Shown here one piece after another: positions 1 through 8,609 of a DNA stretch of 64,000 nucleotides. Position 1 is the first letter of the stretch; each line of letters begins with the position of its first letter. Under the pieces are notes generated by a model, which was not told the DNA's origin, ran no database searches, and was given only the letters and a program-made list of their open reading frames with translations. The position numbers were made by a program, and so were the translations under genes. The DNA is from UBA11612 sp965228575 (GTDB lineage: Bacteria > Pseudomonadota > Alphaproteobacteria > Rhodospirillales > Rhodospirillaceae), in assembly GCA_965228575.1 (NCBI GenBank), contig CBDDHW010000065.1, forward strand, positions 4,846 to 68,845. The letters are read 5' to 3'.

Positions 1-2
1 CG

Positions 3-251
3 CGCGTCACCGCAATACCGTACGAAAAAATTACCGTTGAATACCTCGACGGTCCGTTCGAATACCTCACCAATGAATGGACGTTTTCAACGATACCCGA
101 AGGCACAAAAGTTGATTTTTATTTGTCCTTCGAGTTCCGCTCGAAAATTTTACAAAAATTGATTGGCGTTTTGTTCGAGGAAGCTGTGCGGCGCATGGTT
201 GCGGCATTCGAGGCGCGTGCAGATGCCCTTTATGGTGCGGGCAAAAACTGA
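3..251 (+). CDS. Coq10/RatA-type START-domain protein, 3' part only
   Basis: The open frame enters from the left edge and stops at TGA 249-251, giving the last 82 or so residues of a small START/polyketide-cyclase-like protein. The end shows the usual pattern of this family: a beta strand around EWTFS, an FEFRS strand and a long final helix (LIGVLFEEAVRRMVAAFEAR). In the family the domain binds ubiquinone or a similar lipid and supports respiratory Q function. The stop lies one base from the convergent cinA stop. The N-terminal half is outside the window, so the subfamily (Coq10 versus RatA) cannot be decided. Confidence 0.75.
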   Translation, partial: RVTAIPYEKITVEYLDGPFEYLTNEWTFSTIPEGTKVDFYLSFEFRSKILQKLIGVLFEEAVRRMVAAFEARADALYGAGKN

Positions 252-252
252 G

Positions 253-753
253 TCACGTTCCCGTTATTCGGCTCAGAAGTAATTCAAGCCCTGCGGCAAC
301 CGCGGCGCGCCGAATGTCGGTGCGGGAACCGGCAAATACATAACGCTTGACCACCGCATCCTCCCCGGTTTGCGCGACGGCCAAGTAGACGAGGCCAACC
401 GGTTTGTCCTTTGATCCACCGCCGGGCCCTGCGATACCCGTCACGGAAATCGAAAATGTGGCATCGGACTGTGCAAGCGCGCCCTCGGCCATCGCCGCTG
501 CCACAATATCGCTGACAGCCCCATTTTGCGTAATCGCGTCGCGCGGCACACCGAGGAGCCGCGTTTTTGATTCATTGCTGTAAGTTATAAATCCGCACTC
601 AAACACATCCGAAGACCCGGGGATGGCCGTTAAACATCCGCCGATGAGCCCGCCCGTGCACGATTCTGCAGTGGTTATTTTTACACTGCGCCCTGAGGCG
701 GCAGAAAAAACATCCTTGGCGAGGTCCAGTAAATCTTTTGGGAGTTCGGTCAT
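253..753 (-). CDS. pncC: CinA C-terminal domain protein, nicotinamide-nucleotide amidohydrolase
   Basis: This 166-residue protein is the stand-alone CinA C-terminal domain, which deamidates NMN to nicotinate mononucleotide in pyridine-nucleotide recycling. Visible family signatures are TAESCTGGLI near residue 28, SVTGIAGPGG near residue 102 and KPVGLVYLAV near residue 117. The N-terminal molybdopterin-like half of full-length CinA is absent, which is the common arrangement in alphaproteobacteria. It lies 6 bp downstream of pgpA on the same strand, so the two probably form an operon. The product is cytoplasmic. Confidence 0.9.
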   Translation of the reverse strand: MTELPKDLLDLAKDVFSAASGRSVKITTAESCTGGLIGGCLTAIPGSSDVFECGFITYSNESKTRLLGVPRDAITQNGAVSDIVAAAMAEGALAQSDATFSISVTGIAGPGGGSKDKPVGLVYLAVAQTGEDAVVKRYVFAGSRTDIRRAAVAAGLELLLSRITGT

Positions 754-759
754 AAATTT

Positions 760-1236
760 CTAAGCAAGGTGCATCCAAGCGAATTGAAGTCCGAATAGCG
801 ACAATGCGGCATAAACACCTGCAAGTACATCGTCGAGCATAAGCCCGAGCGCTCCCTCTAGTTTTTGATCGGCCCAGCTCACTGGCCAGGGTTTATAGAT
901 GTCGAACATACGAAACAAAACGAAGGCTGACAGGTACCACGCGAGGTGAAGCGGGACGACAGCAAGCGTAAGCCATTGACCGGCGACTTCGTCGAGCACA
1001 ATCCATTGAGGATCTTTCTCTCCGTTTTCATCTTTCAAATGAATTCCGGCGAGGCCCCAACCCAGAAAAAATGTGAGTCCAGAGGCGGCGAGGAGAGCAA
1101 GGGGACCCCAGGCCCAGACGATAACGGCCGCAATGGGAATCGCTGCAGCAGATCCAAAAGTACCTGGCGCTCGTTTAACCAAGCCTGTCCCGAACCAACT
1201 CAGCAATGCAACTCTTATGAAGACGCCTTTACCCAT
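760..1236 (-). CDS. pgpA: Phosphatidylglycerophosphatase A
   Basis: The predicted inner-membrane protein of 158 residues dephosphorylates phosphatidylglycerophosphate to phosphatidylglycerol. It has the PgpA pattern: an N-terminal SWFGTGLVKRAPGTFGS segment, the acidic motif IVLDEVAGQWL around residue 80, and FRMFDIYKPWPV around residue 110 followed by LDDVLAGVYA. Three or four hydrophobic segments separate these motifs. I chose ATG at 1234-1236; a TTG codon directly upstream is also in frame but has no advantage. It is followed by cinA on the same strand. Confidence 0.93.
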   Translation of the reverse strand: MGKGVFIRVALLSWFGTGLVKRAPGTFGSAAAIPIAAVIVWAWGPLALLAASGLTFFLGWGLAGIHLKDENGEKDPQWIVLDEVAGQWLTLAVVPLHLAWYLSAFVLFRMFDIYKPWPVSWADQKLEGALGLMLDDVLAGVYAALSLFGLQFAWMHLA

Positions 1237-1660
1237 CAACCCTACTCGGCAATTTACCTACGCATATTCCTTCTAACGCATTGGAAAACATATACTTTTC
1301 CTACGCTTGTCGAACACTTATATAGGGACACACAAGAAATTTGCTCTCTATAATTGAAGGGTTCAGAAATATTGTCATATGGGCTCTCAGGTCGTTAAGA
1401 CGGCTAAGGCCTTAATTTGCAATAATTACTTTTGTGCCAGCCTTTACTTTCCCTTTGAATTTGTCCCGTAAAATCGGCAGGATAGCTTAGGTCTGGTGCG
1501 CTCAGACGAAGATTATAGTGCGAACCAGCATTAGGGTATGCCTGCCCCGGAAGCGATCTTCCCGCACCGGTGGATTGTGGATAAGTAGGTATGTTCAGTC
1601 CCTGAATAAGAATTGGTGGCTCAAGGGGACGGCCGGTCAGTATTTTTTTGAGGGGCACGC
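1237..1660. other. 424-bp intergenic region between divergent pgpA and the M23 peptidase gene
   Basis: No open frame here has a recognisable product or convincing codon use. Short frames on both strands cover parts of it but look random. The region must hold the promoters of the divergent pgpA-cinA unit and the M23-bactofilin unit. I could not fix a confident -35/-10 pair. One perfect DnaA-box 9-mer lies at 1576-1584 and is listed separately. A GAGGGG ribosome-binding site precedes the GTG start at 1661. Confidence 0.6.
1576..1584 (-). promoter_or_regulatory. Single consensus DnaA-box 9-mer
   Basis: The + strand reads TGTGGATAA, the complement of the consensus DnaA box TTATCCACA. It sits about 80 bp upstream of the M23 peptidase gene. 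No second box or AT-rich unwinding element is evident nearby, so this is not an origin. One such 9-mer by chance in 64 kb is unremarkable. Confidence 0.25.
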
Positions 1661-3091
1661 GTGTTTTCGGGCAAGCAACACTCGAAGTTTGATCCACGTG
1701 ATCGCGGGTTAAACCGTATTCAGAAAAATCTGCAAAGATTTTTTCCTGAGCGACAGCTTATTGTTCGGTCTGGCGAACGCATGCGCACGTTGCGTCTGTC
1801 GACCAACCGGCAGGCCATCCTCGTCGTGATATCCATGGTTCTTGGAACTTGGACTCTTTTCAGTTCAGGTCTTGCGATGAATCACAGTGAGCGCATCAGC
1901 GCGAAGAACGTCGAGATAAAAGATGCGCGCATGGGTTATGAGCAGTTGCTCGCACAAGTCACAATTTACAAGGACCGTGTCGCCGACTTAACAGAAGAGC
2001 TGGAATCGAATTACGCGAAGTCTCTGGCGCTTGTTCAAAAAGAGGCTGAAGCCCTCAAAATTAAAGCCGCAGAGCTGGAGCAGTCTGGCTCAAAACGGCA
2101 AGTCGCCAAGAAACCTACGAGTAAGGCGAATACTGTGGACTCCCTTGATATCGCCCTCGGAGATGCGTCAACAGTTGAATTGCTAATTAGCAAAACGAAA
2201 TTGGATCGCGGACATGCGGACGAGGAACGTCAAGCGTTGATGTCCGAGCTATCTGATCTTGAAAACTCCATGGTCACGGTTGTTTCGCATCATCAGCGCA
2301 CACCTTTCGTCGCGACTGATGGTTTAGAGTTACGTCAGGTCGTTCTGCAACGGGATCTCGCGATGGCCGAGCGGGAAACGCTCGCGCAAAAAGTTAGCTC
2401 TTTGGAAAATCAGATCCGCGATATGGAAAGCAACCAGTTGTTGCTTTACCACCGTTTCTCTGAAGTGACCGAAACGAAAATATCAGGAATTGAAAACTCT
2501 CTAAGCGTTACAGGCTTGGATATCGATTTGCTTGTTCAACGCCAGAAATCGCGCGCGCAAGGCGGACCGTTTATTCCATTGGATACAGTGTCTGAAGAGT
2601 CTGGGCCGCTTCAAGAATCACTACATAAGTTGAATGCGAAGGTTGATCGCCTTCAAGATTTGGAGGGTTTGCTTTCCAAACTGCCTTTGGATGCGCCCCT
2701 CGAGAAATATGACTTCACCAGTGGCTTCGGCGTTCGAAAAGATCCGTTTACGGGGCGGTACGCCCAGCACTTGGGCATCGATCTTGCCGGGCCTTATAAA
2801 GCTGGGGTTTTAAGCCCTGGAGAGGGTGTTGTAACGCACGCAGGTCCAGACGGGAGCTATGGCCGGATGGTGGAGATCGACCACGGTATGGGTCTGATTT
2901 CCCGGTACGCCCACTTGCGAAATGTTAAGGTTAAAAAAGGCGATAAGGTGGTCCGGGGAACCTTGCTCGGCGTCCAAGGATGCACCGGTCGATGCCGTGG
3001 CGAACACGTTCACTACGAAGTTCTTTACAACGACAAACACATTAATCCGTACAAATTTTTGAAAGCTGGAAACGATGTTTTCAAGGAGTAG
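1661..3091 (+). CDS. M23 (LytM-type) membrane-anchored metallopeptidase
   Basis: This 476-residue protein has a cytoplasmic N-terminus, one membrane segment (about residues 45-68), a long periplasmic coiled coil (about 75-300) and a C-terminal LytM domain (about 350-470). The Zn-site motifs are intact: HLGID near 367 and HVHYEV near 447, with RYAHL between. Family members cut peptide cross-links of peptidoglycan. The start is GTG 1661 with GAGGGG just upstream. The next gene, a bactofilin, overlaps its end by 17 bp; M23-bactofilin pairs act together in localised wall remodelling in other bacteria. An unusual pair of cysteines (GCTGRCRGE) stands where most relatives have a Ser/Thr-Gly loop just before the HxH motif. 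Confidence 0.9.
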   Translation: MFSGKQHSKFDPRDRGLNRIQKNLQRFFPERQLIVRSGERMRTLRLSTNRQAILVVISMVLGTWTLFSSGLAMNHSERISAKNVEIKDARMGYEQLLAQVTIYKDRVADLTEELESNYAKSLALVQKEAEALKIKAAELEQSGSKRQVAKKPTSKANTVDSLDIALGDASTVELLISKTKLDRGHADEERQALMSELSDLENSMVTVVSHHQRTPFVATDGLELRQVVLQRDLAMAERETLAQKVSSLENQIRDMESNQLLLYHRFSEVTETKISGIENSLSVTGLDIDLLVQRQKSRAQGGPFIPLDTVSEESGPLQESLHKLNAKVDRLQDLEGLLSKLPLDAPLEKYDFTSGFGVRKDPFTGRYAQHLGIDLAGPYKAGVLSPGEGVVTHAGPDGSYGRMVEIDHGMGLISRYAHLRNVKVKKGDKVVRGTLLGVQGCTGRCRGEHVHYEVLYNDKHINPYKFLKAGNDVFKE

Positions 3092-3587
3092 TAAGGTTCG
3101 CGCACAAACGCCAAGTGCGAAAACGGATGCTGCAACCGTAAAGGCTGTGCCGTCCATTATTAGCTCGGACCTTGTGATGGATGGAGACTTGAACTCCAAC
3201 GGTGAAGTGCAAGTTGACGGGACCGTAAACGGCGACATTAAGTGCAAAGCTCTTATCGTTGGCGTCAATGGAGCGGTGACAGGCGAAGTTGCTGCACAGA
3301 CCGTGCGCATGCATGGCACAATCAAAGGTATGATTCGTGCGAAAAGCGTGTTTTTAGCATCTACCGCACGGATGACTGGCGACGTTGAGCACGAAAGCTT
3401 GGCGATAGAACCGGGCGCTTTTCTCGAGGGGCATTGCAAGCGTATTAGTGAAATGGCGGCGGTTACCGAAGCGCCACGCCGCGTAGAATCGAATATTAAT
3501 CCGCCGGTGAAACCAACCATGACGGTGAATACTCCGCCGCGGGTTGTTCCCAATAAGACCCCGAAAGCGGCAATTGCCGCCACCTGA
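3075..3587 (+). CDS. Bactofilin (polymer-forming cytoskeletal protein)
   Basis: The 170-residue protein carries a central bactofilin (DUF583) beta-helix of about 100 residues, with the repeated pattern of small hydrophobic turns starting at IISSDLVMDGDLNSNGEVQVDG and ending near EGHCKRI. Short disordered, proline-rich tails flank it. Bactofilins self-assemble without nucleotide and scaffold wall enzymes. The ATG at 3075 lies inside the end of the M23 gene, so translation is probably coupled. Function with the M23 peptidase in cell-shape control is inferred from this pairing. Confidence 0.93.
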   Translation: MFSRSSKVRAQTPSAKTDAATVKAVPSIISSDLVMDGDLNSNGEVQVDGTVNGDIKCKALIVGVNGAVTGEVAAQTVRMHGTIKGMIRAKSVFLASTARMTGDVEHESLAIEPGAFLEGHCKRISEMAAVTEAPRRVESNINPPVKPTMTVNTPPRVVPNKTPKAAIAAT

Positions 3588-3647
3588 TCTACGGCGCGAA
3601 TCTAAAATCTGGCTAACTAATTAGGTCTCGATCTTTCGGGACATTCT

Positions 3648-5795
3648 TTAGTGCGCGCGAGATAAGTTGGATTCCAACTCTTGGGATATATCAAGCCTTC
3701 CCGCGAGGGTCGCTCGGTAAACCATAAGATTTTCCATAACACGCTGTACATAATTTCGCGTTTCGGAGAATGGAATATTTTCGACCCAATCAATAGGGTC
3801 TGTACTCGGATCACGAGGGTCTCCGAATTGTCTAATCCATCGCCGCGCTCGGCTTGGGCCAGCATTGTAAGCTGCGGCTGCGAGGATGTAGGAACCATCG
3901 TAGGCATCAACGAGATTGCTTAAGTATCTCGCGCCAATTCGCAAATTGTAGGACGGATCGGTTGTTAACCGGCTGCGCGAGTATCTTAATCTCATCGATC
4001 GCGCGACATTGCGGGCAGTCGCCGGCATGAGCTGCATCAATCCCCGAGCGCCTGCAGAGCTTCGCGCGGCCGGATCAAAATTACTCTCCTGCCGTGCGAC
4101 AGCGAGAATAAAGGCCTTTTCCGGTTTGTCGGGGTATTCATACAGCGGAGAAGGATAACCATGTTTAAGCAACGTAATTTTGTCTGCCGCCGCGCGGCGG
4201 GCGACCCAAACACCAATATCAGGACGGGCGAGGCGATTGGTAAGCTCTGCGGTAAGATGCCGAAATCCTCCAAAGCCAGAGGAGGATGCCAGCGCACGCG
4301 CGAAATGCCGCTGGTAAACTTTTTCGTCCGTAAGCAGCAGCAATCTTACCGCTTGGGTTAAATCGCTTTCCTCAAATGCCCGTCTCTCAGAGGGGGTGGG
4401 CGTGGGGTCTTGAGGAAGTTGCGGTATGGCGCCTTCCTTAAGACGCGATATGGCTAGCTGCCCGTAATACGTTGTCGGATATGCGCCTGCTCGAAGGTAC
4501 CATTCTTCGGCAATGTCGGGCCGGCCAAGATATTCGGCAGCTCGGCCCGTCCAATAGGCTCCGCGGGCCAAACTTACCGGCCTCGAAACGCTGTCATATA
4601 CTTTTTCAAAATGCGGAAGAGCGGCTTCCCCATCCTTTAAGTACCGTAATGCTATCCAACCTGCGAGCCATTCGGCTTCTGAGACACTGACGGCGTCTGT
4701 CGCGCCGTGATGTTTTGCGAGTTCATAGGCTTCAGTCACCTCTCCCTTTGAGAGTGCATCTCGCGCAAGAAGGTGGCGTTCGCGCCACCATAAGTCAGGT
4801 CTTGGACCTCCGACCGGATAGGGTGGAATGAGTTCGCGAGCAGACTCTTCACGGCCGCGCAACCGGCGCCAGCGAACGCGGTCGTACAACAGACCCGGGT
4901 CATTTTGAAGATGTGCTGGGACTCGCGCGATGGCCGCGTCCACACCGCTACGCGAGGAGACTAGCGCGATACGGGCACGAGCCAGGAGCTGCCGGTCGCG
5001 ATCAACGTACTGCAAGGAACGGGACGCCGTACTTGTGTAGGCAATATAAAGTAGGCGGTCGATCCGCTCCCAATGGTCGTCACTTGTAAAGCTGTCTCCA
5101 AATTCTCGCATGAGAGATCGCTCTTCGTTCCGCCCCGTTAAGCCTTGTCTCCAAGCGGTGCGGGCGACTTGTTCCGCCTGTTCCTGATTTCCGTTTGCGC
5201 TTAGGGCGCGGGCATATGCGAGGACTCCGGCTGCGGTCGTGGGGGGGTGGGTGTTAAACCAATCAATGAGCGCACCGTGTGGAGTATCATCGTCGATTGA
5301 ATCTTCGGCGCGACGCCGCAGCTCGACCATTAGCGGCCAACTAGGGTTTTGAATGATGAACGCTGTTCGCTCCATAAAATCGACGTTTGCACCGGGTTGG
5401 CGCATATAAATCCAGTCAACAATCTTACGGGGGATCGAGCTCTCGGCTTCCGACACACGCGCCCTTGCAGAAGACCAGCGGCGGCGGTCAACATCACGCA
5501 TGGCTCGAAGGAACAACGCCCGATCTTGGGGAGATATACGTGTCTCTTCTATGGGCTGGAGAATCTCAGGCGGCGCGTTTGGTGATGGTTTGATCGTCGG
5601 CAAGATAGCTGGAGAGGGGTACGTTTTAACGTTCTGCGATTGGGCCGGGGGAATGCCGATGATCACGATGAACAACGCGATTGCGAACGCCAATATTTTG
5701 TTGTTGGTAGGCCCAAAAAAGCAGACGTTCGCTGATAAAGAGAAGATACCTAAGCTCTGCTTGTACCCAAACATCTGACTTTCCGGTTCGGCCAT
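3648..5795 (-). CDS. slt: Soluble lytic murein transglycosylase
   Basis: The 715-residue protein has a hydrophobic export segment (about 34-54), a long alpha-superhelical domain built of TPR-like helices, and a C-terminal lysozyme-like domain. The catalytic glutamate lies in AVARQESNFDP (about residue 572), followed by GARGLMQLMPATA and the ILAAAAYNAG motif near 645. It cleaves glycan strands to 1,6-anhydro-muropeptides in the periplasm. The ATG at 5795 gives an unusually long N-terminal lead before the hydrophobic segment, and a second ATG seven codons later is equally possible. It is transcribed divergently from dapA and converges with the bactofilin gene. Confidence 0.92.
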   Translation of the reverse strand: MAEPESQMFGYKQSLGIFSLSANVCFFGPTNNKILAFAIALFIVIIGIPPAQSQNVKTYPSPAILPTIKPSPNAPPEILQPIEETRISPQDRALFLRAMRDVDRRRWSSARARVSEAESSIPRKIVDWIYMRQPGANVDFMERTAFIIQNPSWPLMVELRRRAEDSIDDDTPHGALIDWFNTHPPTTAAGVLAYARALSANGNQEQAEQVARTAWRQGLTGRNEERSLMREFGDSFTSDDHWERIDRLLYIAYTSTASRSLQYVDRDRQLLARARIALVSSRSGVDAAIARVPAHLQNDPGLLYDRVRWRRLRGREESARELIPPYPVGGPRPDLWWRERHLLARDALSKGEVTEAYELAKHHGATDAVSVSEAEWLAGWIALRYLKDGEAALPHFEKVYDSVSRPVSLARGAYWTGRAAEYLGRPDIAEEWYLRAGAYPTTYYGQLAISRLKEGAIPQLPQDPTPTPSERRAFEESDLTQAVRLLLLTDEKVYQRHFARALASSSGFGGFRHLTAELTNRLARPDIGVWVARRAAADKITLLKHGYPSPLYEYPDKPEKAFILAVARQESNFDPAARSSAGARGLMQLMPATARNVARSMRLRYSRSRLTTDPSYNLRIGARYLSNLVDAYDGSYILAAAAYNAGPSRARRWIRQFGDPRDPSTDPIDWVENIPFSETRNYVQRVMENLMVYRATLAGRLDISQELESNLSRAH

Positions 5796-5959
5796 AGTTC
5801 ACCGTTTTTACTTTATCATCTCTACGAACTATACGCGTCGTGAGCAAGATAATGGTTATATTTAGAGCTATTTGTGGAGCAAAATCGCTGTGATAAGATT
5901 AACGCGCCGGGTTGGCGAATAAGTAATAAGTACGTCGAATCACCCAGAGGAGTGGCCCT

Positions 5960-6835
5960 ATGTTTCGCGGTACAATCACCGCCTTGATCACCCCGTTTAA
6001 AAATGGGGCGGTCGACGAGAAAACCTTTCAGGACTTTGTGGATTGGCAAATAAAGGAAGGGGTGCATGGCCTCGCGCCCTGCGGAACCACGGGTGAGTCT
6101 CCGACACTTTCGTACGAGGAACACTACCGGGTTATAGAGCTTTGCGTTGAAGCGGCAAATGGGCGGGTTCCGGTTATGGCCGGGACGGGATCAAATTCGA
6201 CTGATGAAGCAATCGAGCAGACGAAACACGCCAAGAAAGTTGGAGCGGACGCGGCCCTAGTTGTTACACCGTATTATAACAAACCCACTCAGCAGGGCCT
6301 GGAGCTGCACTATCGGGCGATCGCCGATGCCGTCGATCTGCCGATTATTATTTATAACATTCCTGGTCGGTGCGTCATCGATATGAGCGTCGAGACAATG
6401 GCCAAGCTTGCCGAACACGAAAATATTATTGGTGTGAAAGACGCCACGAACGAGTTGGGCCGGGTCGTGCGCTCACGCCTGGAGATTGGGGATGATTTTT
6501 GCCACCTCTCTGGGGAAGACCCTACGTCCGTCGCCTTTCTGGCGCATGGGGGGCAGGGTTGCATATCTGTGACCGCAAACGTCGCGCCACGTATGTGTGC
6601 TCAGATGCAGGATGCATGGCATCTCGGTGCATACGACGATGTATTTCGTCTCAGAGACGTGTTGATGCCCGTCCACGATGCGATGTTTGTTGAAACCAAT
6701 CCCGCGCCAGTGAAATTTGGGGCGAGCCTTCTCGGAAAATGTTCCCCGGATACTCGCCTGCCAATTGCACCGCTGCAAATGAAGAGCAAAGCTAGGGTGG
6801 AAGAAGCCATGAGGGACGCAGGTCTTTTGGATTGA
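5960..6835 (+). CDS. dapA: 4-hydroxy-tetrahydrodipicolinate synthase
   Basis: The 291-residue (beta/alpha)8 aldolase condenses pyruvate with aspartate semialdehyde in the diaminopimelate/lysine pathway. Family features are the GTTGESPTLS loop near 43, the YYNKPTQQGL segment containing the catalytic-triad tyrosine, and IIGVKDATN holding the Schiff-base lysine near 161. A strong GAGGAG ribosome-binding site precedes the ATG. The gene is divergent from slt and lies 62 bp upstream of smpB, so the two may be cotranscribed. Confidence 0.96.
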   Translation: MFRGTITALITPFKNGAVDEKTFQDFVDWQIKEGVHGLAPCGTTGESPTLSYEEHYRVIELCVEAANGRVPVMAGTGSNSTDEAIEQTKHAKKVGADAALVVTPYYNKPTQQGLELHYRAIADAVDLPIIIYNIPGRCVIDMSVETMAKLAEHENIIGVKDATNELGRVVRSRLEIGDDFCHLSGEDPTSVAFLAHGGQGCISVTANVAPRMCAQMQDAWHLGAYDDVFRLRDVLMPVHDAMFVETNPAPVKFGASLLGKCSPDTRLPIAPLQMKSKARVEEAMRDAGLLD

Positions 6836-6897
6836 GCTCTTGGGCCTGGCGTAAGAGTCAGCGCTGCGACCCTTAGCGCTCAAGCGTAGCGAAAAAC

Positions 6898-7368
6898 ATG
6901 ACGAAAACTCTTATCTCCCATGGAACCGTTGCGCAGAATAAGAAGGCGCGCCGGGACTACGCGATTGAGGATACCATTGAAGCAGGTATCATTTTAACGG
7001 GCAGCGAGGTGAAGTCGCTTCGAAACGGCAGGTGCACCTTGGTTGAAGCGTTTGCTCAACCTGAAAATGGCGAAGTTTTTTTGATAAACGCACATATCCC
7101 GGCGTATGAGGGGGCAAGTCATTTCCAGCACGACGAACGCCGGAAAAGAAAACTCCTTTTACATAGTAAGGAAGTGGACCGTTTAATGGCAGCGGTTGGG
7201 CGAAAGGGCATGACTTTGGTCCCGTTAAGTATTTATTTTAATGCGCGCGGCATCGCGAAGGTTCAACTCGGTCTTGCAAAGGGTAAGACGCACATTGATC
7301 GTCGAGACGATATTAAGAAACGAGATTGGCAACGTGAGCAGGCACGTCTCATGCGCGCGAAGGGTTAG
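6898..7368 (+). CDS. smpB: SsrA-binding protein
   Basis: The 156-residue SmpB binds the tRNA-like end of tmRNA and brings it to stalled ribosomes. The OB-fold motifs NKKARRDYAIEDTIEAGI and LTGSEVKSLRNGR are clear, and the basic C-terminal tail (KKRDWQREQARLMR) that enters the mRNA channel is complete. Length is typical. The tmRNA gene itself is not in the window. The molybdopterin protein starts 3 bp downstream. Confidence 0.97.
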   Translation: MTKTLISHGTVAQNKKARRDYAIEDTIEAGIILTGSEVKSLRNGRCTLVEAFAQPENGEVFLINAHIPAYEGASHFQHDERRKRKLLLHSKEVDRLMAAVGRKGMTLVPLSIYFNARGIAKVQLGLAKGKTHIDRRDDIKKRDWQREQARLMRAKG

Positions 7369-7371
7369 GGT

Positions 7372-8031
7372 ATGGACGAGTCCGTAGATCAGGGGTTTAA
7401 CGACAAACTCGTTCGGACAAAGGAAAAATGGGCCCGGGACGGGCGCGCCCTAACGGGCGAATCTTCGAGCGCGTCCGAGAGCCGCCGGCCGCCTGGCCAG
7501 CATGTAACACAGGATTTTCCGGTACTTGATCTCGGGGTTCAGCCGAACTTAACGCAAAAAGAATGGAGCCTGACGGTCGCCGGCCAAATCACGCACCCAC
7601 TAAAATGGGATTGGGCGGCTTTGATGGCTCAGCCGCAGGTGAACTACACCAATGACATTCACTGTGTGACGACGTGGTCCCGGTACGACAACACATGGAC
7701 TGGAGTACCTATGCGGACGCTGCTGAATGCTGTGGGACCAAAACCAAATGCGGGCTACTTAATGGTCAAAGGCTTTGACGGATATTCAACCAATATCCCC
7801 TTAGCCGACGTTGATCGCGACGATGTCTTTCTCGCCCATACATGGCAGGGAAAACCCCTTGCGCGTGAGCACGGTGGACCAGTGCGGCTAGTTGTTCCAC
7901 ATTTATACTTTTGGAAAAGCGCGAAGTGGATTCGTCACATTACATTTATGGAAAAAGATCAACCGGGTTACTGGGAGGCGCGTGGGTATCACATGCGCGG
8001 AGATCCGTGGAAGGAAGAACGATATGATTAA
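7372..8031 (+). CDS. Sulfite-oxidase-fold molybdopterin-binding protein
   Basis: This 219-residue protein matches the catalytic Mo-cofactor domain of the sulfite oxidase/MsrP family without the dimerisation domain. The Mo-ligand cysteine is in DIHCVTTWSRYDNTW near residue 102, followed by the conserved WTGVPMRTLL and REHGGPVRLVVPHLYFWKSAKW segments. No signal peptide is visible, so it may be cytoplasmic, unlike MsrP. No heme partner (MsrQ) is nearby. It overlaps the start of the glutathione peroxidase gene by 8 bp, which suggests a shared redox role. The substrate is unknown. Confidence 0.82.
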   Translation: MDESVDQGFNDKLVRTKEKWARDGRALTGESSSASESRRPPGQHVTQDFPVLDLGVQPNLTQKEWSLTVAGQITHPLKWDWAALMAQPQVNYTNDIHCVTTWSRYDNTWTGVPMRTLLNAVGPKPNAGYLMVKGFDGYSTNIPLADVDRDDVFLAHTWQGKPLAREHGGPVRLVVPHLYFWKSAKWIRHITFMEKDQPGYWEARGYHMRGDPWKEERYD

Positions 8032-8584
8032 GAGCAGTGTAAAACATGTCCTTACTCTCGCTGTCTTGTTTGCAGGCCTTGTCTTAGGGGGACCGGTAAT
8101 GGCGACGAACGCGCATGACTTCAGCTTTGACGCCATCGAAGGAGGCCCTCTGCCGATGTCGTCCTTTAAAGGCAAAGCGGTCTTGGTTGTGAACACCGCA
8201 TCGTTCTGTGGTTTTACGCCGCAGTACGAAGGGTTGCAGGCGCTTTGGCAAGACTATCAGGACAAAGGCCTTGTCGTGCTTGGAGTGCCCGCCAACGATT
8301 TTGGCGCTCAAGAACCGGGAAGCGCGGAAGAGATTAAGCGGTTTTGCGAGGCAAATTACGCGGTCGACTTTCCGCTGACGGCTAAAGTGTCGGTCGTCGG
8401 TCGTGATGCCCACCCATTTTACAAATGGGCAGAAACCATGCTTGGAGCGTCGAGCGCTCCAAAGTGGAATTTCCACAAGTATCTTGTCGATGCGGATGGA
8501 AATCTGGTTGCGGCATTTCCAAGTTCAGTGAAGCCGCGCAGCGCGCAGCTGATCGACGCTGTTGATAACGCGTTGGCACGGTAA
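8024..8584 (+). CDS. Exported glutathione peroxidase-family protein
   Basis: The 186-residue thioredoxin-fold peroxidase begins with a signal peptide (hydrophobic TLAVLFAGLVLGG, cleavage near VMA-TN). The family's catalytic residues are present: Cys in NTASFCGFTPQY, Gln in NDFGAQEPG, and Trp-Asn in APKWNFHKYL. The nucleophile is TGC, not a selenocysteine TGA. I chose ATG 8024, inside the end of the upstream gene; the frame is open further upstream but that part reads as a shadow of the molybdopterin protein. It probably reduces hydroperoxides in the periplasm using thioredoxin-like donors. Confidence 0.9.
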   Translation: MIKSSVKHVLTLAVLFAGLVLGGPVMATNAHDFSFDAIEGGPLPMSSFKGKAVLVVNTASFCGFTPQYEGLQALWQDYQDKGLVVLGVPANDFGAQEPGSAEEIKRFCEANYAVDFPLTAKVSVVGRDAHPFYKWAETMLGASSAPKWNFHKYLVDADGNLVAAFPSSVKPRSAQLIDAVDNALAR

Positions 8585-8609
8585 AAAACGCGTAATGCTG
8601 GTGTAAAAT

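Noticed and set aside
946..1353. Open frame of 135 codons opposite pgpA and into the intergenic region
   Set aside because: It lies mostly antisense to pgpA, has no recognisable domain or ribosome-binding site and its composition looks random.
1576..1584. Replication origin at the DnaA box
   Set aside because: Only one box, no AT-rich element, no dnaA, gidA or hemE nearby.
2810..3583. 257-codon frame antisense to the M23 and bactofilin genes
   Set aside because: It mirrors two well-recognised genes on the other strand; its amino-acid make-up is that of a shadow frame.
8024..8584. Selenocysteine glutathione peroxidase
   Set aside because: The catalytic codon is TGC (Cys).
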